A DNA stretch of 64,000 nucleotides. It comes from Heligmosomoides polygyrus polygyrus (taxonomy: Eukaryota > Nematoda > Chromadorea > Rhabditida > Heligmosomidae). A program made the translations under genes and the position numbers. Below, one piece after another: positions 55,980-64,000 of the stretch (positions are counted from its first letter, which is position 1; each line of letters opens with the position of its first letter). The notes below the pieces were generated by a model. It saw nothing but the letters and a program-made list of their open reading frames with translations, did not search any database and had not been told where the DNA came from. The DNA lies in assembly GCA_947396885.1 (NCBI GenBank), contig OX377204.1, positions 55,539,139 through 55,603,138 on the forward strand. The letters are read 5' to 3'.

Positions 55980-56770
55980 ACTTCAATAATTATTCGAAGC
56001 AACACGATTGTTCAGAATGGGTGAAGCTCAAGTTGTTCCATCAGGTAGAGCTAAGAATTTCGTTTAGGGTTTATATAAAAATGCGAAGTATGTTGAATAC
56101 AAGTGCTCCGACACGCCTAACGGCGTGTCTCGCACTTGCGCGCTTCACGCGACTTTGCACCATCACTGACCTAAAGACGGTACCTTTTGTCAAACTTAAA
56201 ATTAGCTAACATCTAGGACCTGCTGCGTACTTCGTCGACATCAAGCCGTTCACCACTTCGGTACATTTCATCATAGACATTTTCTCCACACCGTCCAGTA
56301 ACATCATTGGTTTGTGCTGCGCAGTATTTCGGCCCCTCCACTGTGTACACGTCTTCCGAATCCGGGCACCAGCTTCCCCCTCACTCGTTCCATTCGTTCC
56401 TTCTTTCTAGATCTAATTGCTGGTCCGCCTTTACAGGTCTTCCCCCCCCCCCCCCCCCCCACCCCCCTCCCCCACCTTACTGGTCCCAACCCCTGGCCCA
56501 CTTCCTTGTTTTCACTATTGACTCCCTACTGGTCTCTTCTTGCTGGCTTCCCCGCCCTGGTCCCTCCTTCAGGTTGTTCCTTTCCTTCCTGGACGCTCAC
56601 CTGGTTCACTCTAAAGGGCCCTTACTTCCCTTCTCCAACACCCCTTAGTGGTCCTACCATGCTCAAGGCAGACGTCAGTGGCATGTGTTCAGAATCAAAC
56701 GCTCAGAAACGCGCGCAGACGCCGCTGAGTCAAGCAGGAGGAGGCTACGCGTCCTCTGCTGTAACAACAT

Positions 56771-56853
56771 CCCATGTTGAACGGCAAACATCGCCCGCGC
56801 AAGGTACGCAGAGGCGTACCTGGCGCGGGTAACGTTTTCCGTTCAACATGGGG
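56771..56853. repeat. large hairpin, copy 1, within Helitron copy 5
   Basis: CCCATGTTGAACGG pairs with CCGTTCAACATGGG, CCCGCGC with GCGCGGG, and AGGTACGC with GCGTACCT around a 4-base loop. It is repeated at 57414-57495, and half of a third copy starts near 57873. Confidence 0.75.
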
Positions 56854-57413
56854 ATAATGCTGAGTTCTGCATGCGGCCGGTCGTCGTACGACGACGATGA
56901 GACCTTTACTTCCTTTCTTTCCGATCTTCTGAATCCAGACGGTTGCGGTGCGACGAAGGGAACCCTCCTTCTGGATTCAGGGACTCAGAAACGCGCGCAG
57001 ACGCCGTTGTGTCAATAGAGAGGAGGCTGTGCTTCCTCGGCTGGAGGAGCATCCCATGTTGAATTCTGGATGCGGCCGCTCGTCGTACGACGACGGTGTC
57101 ACCTCTTTGGACCCCAGATGCTTGTTGCGCGACGAAGAGGGCCCGTCTTCTGAATTCAGGATTCGCTCAGAAACGCGCGCAGACGCCGTTGTGTCAATAG
57201 AGAGGAGGCTGTGCTTCCTCTGCTGCAGCAGCATCTCATGCTCAATTCTGAATGCGATGCCTCGTCGTAGGACGACGGTGTCCCCTCTTCTGACTCCAGA
57301 AGGTTGTGGTGCGATGAAGGGAACCCGTCTTCTGGATTCAGGCACTCAGAAACGCGCGCAAACGCTGTTTTGTCAAGCAGGAGGAGGCTACGCGTCCTCT
57401 GCTGTAACAACAT

Positions 57414-57495
57414 CCCATGTTGAACGGCAAATATTGCCCGCGCGAGGTACGCAGAGGCGTACCTGGCGCGGGTAACGTTTTCCGTTCAACATGGG
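57414..57495. repeat. large hairpin, copy 2, within Helitron copy 5
   Basis: Same arms as 56771-56853, with minor differences in the unpaired parts only. Confidence 0.75.
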
Positions 57496-58112
57496 GATAA
57501 TGCTGAGTTCTGCATGCGGCCGGTCGTCGTACGACGACGATGAGACCTCTGTTTCCTTTCTTTTCGATCTTCTGAATCCAGACGGTTGTGGTGCGACGAA
57601 GGGAACCCGCCTTCTGGATTCAGGGACTCAGAAACGCGCGCAGACGCCGTCGTGTCAATAGAGAGGAAGCTGCGCTTCCTCTGCTGCAGCAGCATGTCAT
57701 GCTCAATTCTGAATGCGATGCCTCGTCGTAGGACGACGGTGTCTCCTCTTCTGACTGCAGAAGGTTGTGGTGTGACGAAGGGAACCCGTCTTCTGGATTC
57801 AGGCACTCAGAAACGCGCGCAAACGCCGTTTTGTCAAGCAGGAGGAGGCTACGCGTCCTCTGCTGTAACAACATCCCATGTTGAACGGCAGACGTTGCCC
57901 GCGCGAGGTACGCGGAGGCGTCGCTAGGGGTTCCATGAGATTGCGTGTGCTTCCGCGAGGCGTATCTCAGCCAGGTTCCCAACCTGAGTGAGATACGCCT
58001 CACCATCTACAGGGCAGGGAGCTAACTCAATTATATAGTGGTAGATTGCTTCAGTAATAAACGAACGAAAAGCGGTTCCATAAAAACCGCCAGAACTTTC
58101 CGACCCACCTAA

Positions 58113-59299
58113 TACAAACAACCGGCCCATCTTAGGGATACGACAGATATTCTACATATTTCCACCCTGCTGGATGACACGTGAGTTTGGATTGCACAGT
58201 GGCTTGCAGAGGCTAGCCGACACAAAGCTTGTATTTTATCCGTCCTAGATAATTACACACCCTTGATTGGATGTTGGTGTATTCTCGACCAACAGTAGTG
58301 GTTCCCATTAAATTGGGTAACTAATAATGTTATGCAAACTTTATTTGGTTGATGGTTCGCAGCGTGAAGAAGCCGGGTGCGCTAGAGGAGGCGTCCAAAG
58401 AAATACTCGTCCATTTTGGATTGCAGCTGCTTTAATGGACAGTAGGTGACTGATGGGCGAAGGAAACCAACAAAAGCTGTGCGAAAGCAGGGTAGGTTAC
58501 TGTGGGATGAAGTAAAATGATTGAAAATTGATTTATTGTCTTTATTTGTCTCGTCAGTGTTCAGTGTTAAGTTTATTGCATTGTGTTTGTTTGAGTTCAT
58601 ACGGAATTTGTGTGTTCATGTTCCTGTTGTAACGCACTTATGGTGCATCTATAAATAAATAAATAAATAAGTAAATAAATAAATAAATAAAATACAAGTG
58701 TATAAGAGGTGCAAAAATCTCAAACTTGCCTCCGTTCAAGGATAACTTATATCCTATTCAACAGTTTCCATACTGTCGGTCATTTGTTACTTAACATTGT
58801 CGTTGAGCGGTGGGATGAGAGTTCTCCAGGTATCCCCTGTAAATTTCCATCGCGCTATCCGTGCGTACTAAGTCGCAATCTACGACTACTATTCCAAACA
58901 TGACATATTCAAGTAGCAGGTCACCGAAAATGAAGAGGGAGAGATGTCATTACCTCTTGATTTTTAGGGAAACGACATCGACTACTCGCTTTTCGACGAA
59001 TTTTTTGTGAGATCGTGAGGATCAATGTCGAATGAAGAAAACAGATCTCAGCGCAGAATAGTAGTATTCTTGTCTTGTGATGTCTTTTCATAGCTCTTGT
59101 TCTTATTTTCAATGTTCATGGCGTTTCATATGCGTGACATGGCGAGTATCTCGTTCTGAAAATTCCTGTAATTGCCTTCAGTGCTCGGTTCGTTATCGAA
59201 CTGTGGTGGCGACTCATAAATATCTGTGATGCAACCAGCAGAGACCTGAGAGTAGAGCACAATTTGACTCGACGCGCACAATCTGCGTTGTTTGCTTGT
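58113..59299. other. unassigned, with (ATAA)n run at 58651-58693
   Basis: A tetranucleotide run follows CACTTATGGTGCATCT and could be the tail of a plus-strand LINE, but no RT motif is visible upstream. Confidence 0.4.
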
Positions 59300-60510
59300 G
59301 AGCTGCCTTTGCGGTACCACTTCACATTAACACCCTATTTGACACCCTATTTGAGTACTCAAGTTAGGGTGTCAGACGGCGAATTTAATGTGAAGTGGTA
59401 CCGCAAAGGCAGCTCCAAAAATATCACCGTCAATGCAAGATCCGCTCATGCTATGGCTGTAAAACGTGCGGCACTTCGTAACATGTACAGAACAGCAATA
59501 GGCATGTGCACGGGACGCGAGGAGCGAGAGGACTCAAGTATGCTGGCCTCCCAAATAGCTAGTCTTAATGGGCACGTGTCAAGACAACGGCGAACTGACC
59601 GAGCACGACATCGGCATGTTACAGACTCTCCCGAGGACAAAGTCTGTCTCCAATTGCTTTTCATTTCGGATCAGTTCACAGCAGCCGTACGTCAGTGCTT
59701 CTTCCAAGCAGATTTGAGCAACGATGTTGTCCTAATTAACATCCCAGGAGACAACATTAAGCGGCTGCTCGTTCGTAACCGTCTCTATAACCGCACTTGT
59801 ATTTCGGAAAGCTGCGTGATTTGTCCTTATGGAAGAAATGGAGACTGCGCTCAAAGGGGAGTGATATGCCAAATGCAGTGTTTAACCTGTAATGAGCTGT
59901 ACCGGGAAAACAGGTAGAGTACTAGGTGTTCGCATCAGAGAGCATCTAGCTGGCAAACGATGTTGAAGCTTGCTGAGCCCGCTGGGTAGAAACCGCCAAG
60001 AGGCGCACAACGGACACGATGTTAACATCAAATGCACGAAAATAAGATCGGCGCCAGGAAGATCCTCGAGGCCTTCTGTATCCATGAGCGCAATCCAACG
60101 ATGAACAACAGGAACGAGTGCGTTTCCATTACCAGTGACTTTTTGCGCATTATTCAACTGTATGAGCTGTGAGGTATTCAACTGCGTGAGCTGTGAGACA
60201 CAATACTCTTCGAAGTCCGTATACACTTGTATGCCAAGTGGGTATCACTTGCTACATGGTTGTCGCATAGTAGGGGGGTCTTCCAATGCTGATAAAGCAG
60301 CGGTGAGTTCCCTTCGTATTGGAGTAATTTCTTCGTGACACTCTTGAGACCCTTTGGAACTACAGGGTTGGGAAAATTAGGGCAGTTGACGGTATAAGTG
60401 TACATCTGCAGAGCACCGAACTTCTTTCAGCCCTTTGATAACGACGATACCGTCGAAACCTTAGGCGTAATAAAGTTGAATTTAACAAACCTGCGTGGCA
60501 CAGAAGATTT
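59300..60510 (+). mobile_element. Penelope-like element, 5'-truncated with inverted 5' junction
   Basis: The C-terminal RT and GIY-YIG coding remnants (59385-60171) are followed by the 3' motifs GAACTTCTTTCAGCCC, CGTCGAAACC, AATAAAGTTG and CTGCGTGGCACA at 60405-60510. At the 5' end the first 31 bases of the coding part are present again in perfect inverse orientation (59300-59330 against 59385-59415). Confidence 0.78.
59385..60171 (+). pseudogene. Penelope-like protein, C-terminal part with GIY-YIG remnant
   Basis: It reads NVKWYRKGSSKNITVNARSA and AVKRAALRNMYRTA (end of the RT region), then SPEDKVCLQLLFISDQFTAA and VRQCFFQADLSNDVVLINIP, then GDNIKRLLVRNRLYNRTCIS and CVICPYGRNGDC (Cys motif), then GVICQMQCLTCNELY. 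A frameshift breaks the YIG-GET step. The rest continues as KILEAFCIHERNPTMNNRNE to a stop at about 60170. Compared with 43870-44433 it extends further N-terminally. Confidence 0.85.
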
Positions 60511-61849
60511 GAAGCTATTTTATCAAAAATGCCCAGGTTTTATGACAGTCGATCATGGAGACTTGTACAAGTTCAAGGAATCTTTCGTGATTGATGAAAT
60601 AGTTTCATTTTAGTTGAAGTTCTAGGCAAAGGATTGTACGAACACTGTTGAACCTTAATTGTGACAAGAAATTTTATTTTCTTCTGTTTTGAGTACCCAC
60701 GATTGCTGTTGAGTCACTGAGGTAGAAGGCTTTTGAGTGCAACCAAACTGCTTGGCTAGATTTCTTAACAAGGGACGAGCTCATAGGTGCAAAAATCCTC
60801 GAGCCCCTCTTGGCAGATGGTCTTCAGGGATACGCGTCGATTGGGCGATCTACGTTCGGTAATGTCTCGATGATGAGGATGATATCGTGCTAGTGAACAA
60901 GTGAAGATCAACTACCTTCTCAGGAATAAGGAATAGAAGGAGAGCCAAACAGTGTTTTGCCGCAGATGCTCATCACTAGTATTCTCGTTGTCTGTTGCAC
61001 CAACCGTGTTATAACGATTTACAGGAGCTCCTTCCAAGTGATTTTCATGTTTTAAGTGAGTATGATTATAGAACAGTTAAGGTCTTACTTACTGCCCTCG
61101 AGAATCATACATATTTGCTAGTTGATCAGAACCAGAGGTTTTCTTCAAAGCGATCACTATGATTACACACATAGAAGTTGAGCTGACATGGCAGCCCTTC
61201 GCTTTTGTTAGATCGTTGCATATGAAATGGCCGATTTTGACTGAAAAATTTTACAGATCATAATTTTGACTGTAAGCAATGTTGTTAATCGAGATAAGCA
61301 TCACTACAATTATTACACCTTTTCCAACGCCACAGTAGCTTAGACATTCCAATATTCTTGGCAACTATCAGAACTACGAGAATTAGTGAAACATAGAAGT
61401 CATTTTCGACATCAACTTGGCTGCTGAATTTGGGGGACAGACGTTCGGTACGCCGTGCTGCTCGCCGCCCATTTCCCGCGCGGCCCGTGCCGCCTATTTG
61501 AACAAGTTTGCTGCGCTCAAAACCGTCGTTAATTGACGTGACATCGTCCAAAAACCTGACATCTGATAGGGGACGATTAGGAAGCGCATCTCGGGGAAAT
61601 CTGAAGTCATTTTCCAGTCGGTTCGGTTATGGATGCAGTTGAGGGAAGGAGAACGTCGCTCTTCTCTCTAAATTCCTTCAGTTTTCACCACAATTCTTTA
61701 AATTTTCGGTTCAAATAGAGACTATGGGTGATTCCGGTCTGTTCTACATTGGCGGCACCTGAAGAAAACCTGCAGCTGAAAACTGTTTTGTTCCAAATAT
61801 GGTGAACAAGGTTCAGGATAGAGCTGCAGGGTCAAGGGAAGTGATTACA
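60511..61849. other. mostly unassigned; membrane-segment frame at 61285-61551 (minus)
   Basis: The only feature worth noting is an 88-codon minus-strand frame with a hydrophobic stretch (FYVSLILVVLIVAKNIGM) in its C-terminal half. It has no recognised family and no splice evidence. I do not call it a gene. Confidence 0.3.
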
Positions 61850-63440
61850 AATGCGATGCCTCCATGTGGGTGAGGGACGTTCTGCCTGAAAGCGGCGCGG
61901 GCAAAGGCGCGGGACAGTGCCTGCGGAGCCAATTAGCGTCGACTCGCGCAGTGACACCCGCCGCTTCGCGCTCAGCCAGACAGGCCTCGCCGCAAAGGCG
62001 ATGCTGACCCAGCCAACCACGGGAGCCAGTAGGTCGACCAGATTTGGTGTGATTACAATCGATAGAGGGATAGGAGGCTCAGACGGCTTGCATTGGCAGT
62101 CCAGAAATTGGGATTGATCTCAACCCTACCATCTTCTATATTAGAATTTCGAGCTCTATCGAATGATCCAGAAAAGAACCCTGCCTCAATGACCCTTAAA
62201 GCGATTTTCTTAATGCGCTGTTTATTTTCGCTAAATATAGATTTCTATTCACATATATCAGGATTAAATTCGAGACGTGCTTCCGGGCTAATAAAATTGC
62301 ACGAGGATTCCAATTAGATAGACGAGAGATCTTTTAACAGAAGTTTAAAGCGTTAGTTTCAACATGACACCTCCTTAGCATTTTGTAACTTTTTTCTTTT
62401 TTTATGGAACCTTATAATGCACACATCACATATTTCGAGACGAAGACTGGATAGGTGCTTCATCGAATCTAATGTTCAGAAAGAATAAATTTCATCACAC
62501 AATACTTCAAATTGCTCGTCCATTCGTCTGTGGCTTCTAGCCATGTTCTGACCTCGCGTCCAACAGGCAATGTACCTCATAGCCAATGTCTCCTCCACCA
62601 ATTAACGAGTTAGAAAACACTCGTGAACTTTCTTGAGAAAATTAGAGTACTTTGGTGTTCTTAGGAAGTCTACCGACTGTCAAATCGAACTCATCATGCA
62701 ATTTAAAACTGGGAACGTGCTCTACACACTGAGAGATCATAATGTCGTCTTCAAAAATGTTGAGCACCTGGTGTTCTCTTAGAAGGTCTCTCGTCTATCT
62801 AGTTATATTCCTCGCTCAATTTCAGCCTGGAAGCATGTCTCACAATTAATTCTGATATAAATGAAAACTGACATTTAAGGAAAGTAAACAACGCCTAAAG
62901 CCGCCTTAAGGGCTTTTTTAGACAGGATAATTTCTAGGTCATTTGATAGAAATCGAAATTGTAGTACAGGAGATGGTAGAGTTCACATCAGTAGTAGCCT
63001 GGAAGCATGCCTCGTAGTTAACTCTGATAAAAATAAAAACTGATATTTACCGAAAGTTAGCTGCGCCTGAAAAAAAAATGTTGTAACGATTATTGAGACA
63101 AGATTCTTTCCTGGCTCATTCGATAGAGCTTGAAATTCTGATATAGAAGATGGTAGGGTTCAGATCAATCACAATTTCTGGGCTGCCAATGCAAGCCGTC
63201 TGAGCCTCCTATCCCTCTATCGATTGTAATCACACCAAATCTGGTCGACCTACTGGCTCCCGTGGTTGGCTGGGTCAGCATCGCCTCTGCGGCGAGGTCT
63301 GTCTGGCTGAGCGCGAAGCGGCGGGTGTCACTGCGTGAGTCGACGCTAATTGGCTCCACAGGCACTGTCCCGCGCCTTTTCCCGTGCCGCTTTCAGGCAG
63401 AACGTCCCCCTCCCCCTCCATGTGAAGGCAGGGACCCGAA
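61850..63440. repeat. fold-back repeat with ~450-bp arms
   Basis: 61855-62320 is mirrored by about 62990-63440 (for example CCAATTAGCGTCGACTCGCG against CGTGAGTCGACGCTAATTGG). A third, partial copy of the inner arm lies at 62815-62960, so a segment beginning GCCTGGAAGCATG occurs twice in direct order about 172 bp apart (62826 and 62998). Open frames in the arms mirror each other and are not genes. Ends and target duplication are not defined. Confidence 0.72.
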
Positions 63441-63539
63441 CACCTTGTCCTCGGTGCGCCCCCGCCCCACCCCTTTCTGAGGGCGGTGTATTCAACGACT
63501 CTCCGCCGCTGAATTTTCATCCTTCACATGACAACCTAA

Positions 63540-63718
63540 ATGCTTGAAGAAATGATAAACGGTAGGGGGCAGATCTGATGAATATATGTAATATGTAAAA
63601 GAGATGTAACAGAGTTTCGAATCCCAATTCATCCAGTTTCTGGACAACAATTTCTGAAGCATGCGGATGCGCGTTGTCATGCGGTGGGAATGGGCCTCTT
63701 CGACTCACCCTTTATTAG
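63540..63718 (-). pseudogene. mariner 3 transposase, C-terminal fragment
   Basis: The minus strand reads RRGPFPPHDNAHPHASEIVV and QKLDELGFETL. In shifted frames it continues with YHFFKHLG. This matches the LLHDNARPH-to-YHFFKHL end of mariner transposases. The second catalytic Asp is kept and the neighbouring Arg is changed to His. No terminal repeat is seen. The fragment abuts the fold-back repeat on its left. Confidence 0.78.
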
Positions 63719-64000
63719 CAAAAGGTTTAAGTATTATTCTGTTTCTTCCATATATGTTTTAATCAAAAAATACGTTAAAGAATAAAATACACATATTATA
63801 CCTAATATATTACAGTGTACAATATGACACCCTTTAAACGGTTATTGATTTGCTCCATATTTAATCTACACTATTCCTTCCCACTCCTTAACTACAATAA
63901 AGAGGAACTCCTTAACTACGATACCCTCTTACTAAAAATAGGGGTTAGTACTGATGGGGTTTATAAAAGTCAAAATAGTCGTGAGCAGTTTATTTTCGCG
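63719..64000. other. AT-rich unassigned end of window
   Basis: Nothing recognised. Confidence 0.4.

Larger units (their letters stand above)
56100..58045 (-). mobile_element. Helitron-like element, copy 5, inside mariner 2
   Basis: On the minus strand it begins TCTACCACTATATAATTGAG after an A and ends with the hairpin and GAGCACTTG before a T (plus-strand flanks a at 56099 and t at 58046). At 1946 bp it is the longest family member after copy 4. The interior has a C-rich tract at 56444-56470 and direct repeats of a segment of several hundred bases beginning CAAGCAGGAGGAGGCTACG at about 56731, 57374 and 57835. Confidence 0.8.
54850..58112 (-). mobile_element. mariner-type DNA transposon 2, split by a Helitron
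   Basis: The left end TTAGGTTAGCCGAAAAGTTT and the right end, inverted, TTAGGTGGGTCGGAAAGTTC both continue into TGGCGGTTTT, and both abut TA (54848-54849, 58113-58114). Without the Helitron (56100-58045) it is 1317 bp, a standard mariner size. The transposase is on the minus strand. Its terminal repeats differ from mariner 1, so this is another mariner lineage. Confidence 0.92.

Noticed and set aside
60430..60460. Functional hammerhead ribozyme
   Set aside because: The CUGAUGA block is altered (TTGATAA) and G12 cannot be placed while keeping stem II. At best a relic.
61832..62020. Apparently conserved pair of small proteins (also 63262-63480)
   Set aside because: They are the two arms of the fold-back repeat; similarity is at DNA level over the whole arm.

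Overview
The window looks like a transposon-dense intergenic or intronic stretch of a nematode genome, probably a strongylid (hookworm-like) worm. I infer this from the nematode-style RTE, CR1-like and Penelope-like retroelements, several mariner copies, a tRNA-derived SINE, and short TTTCAG-type 3' splice signals. No complete cellular gene is visible. Nearly everything recognisable is a broken mobile element. The exceptions are one clear cellular exon (LIM domain of a CRIP-like protein, 32144-32294, minus) and a few unassigned exon-like pieces.

The window is readable as a set of nested insertions whose order can be worked out, because the junctions (target-site duplications and restored reading frames) are preserved. 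(1) 2077-9358: an RTE LINE (minus) split by a mariner (2972-7689), which is itself split by a SINE (3045-3336) and by a Tc1-like element with 1-kb inverted arms (4052-7196). (2) 9390-13112: a second RTE of the same family on the plus strand, which supplies an empty-site comparison. (3) 13416-14215: an inverted-repeat element with a TTA duplication. (4) 15464-16892: the first of five copies of a Helitron-like family that starts with TC and ends in a strong hairpin plus CTTG, inserted between A and T. (5) 19-33 kb: a palindromic element, a second SINE, inverted Penelope-like 3' ends, RT fragments, and the LIM exon in Helitron-like repeats. (6) 35264-41720: a CR1-like LINE (minus) split by a head-to-tail Helitron tandem (38092-40875). 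(7) 42486-51570: a second CR1-like LINE (minus) split by an RTE (46932-49354, 10-bp duplication) and by a Helitron (43237-46463), which carries a Penelope-like insertion (43805-44811, 13-bp duplication). (8) 54850-58112: a mariner split by a Helitron (56100-58045). (9) 59300-60510: a second Penelope-like GIY-YIG fragment. (10) 61850-63440: a fold-back repeat. (11) 63540-63718: a third mariner tail.

There is no operon-like organisation. The 'genes' are transposases (mariner DDD type), LINE endonuclease/reverse transcriptases and Penelope-like GIY-YIG proteins, all with stops or frameshifts. The most unusual items are the Helitron family with its CTTG end and 52-bp 5' repeats, the Tc1-like fold-back whose loop holds two splice-bounded open segments, the captured-looking LIM exon, and the possible hammerhead-ribozyme relics near the Penelope-like ends.
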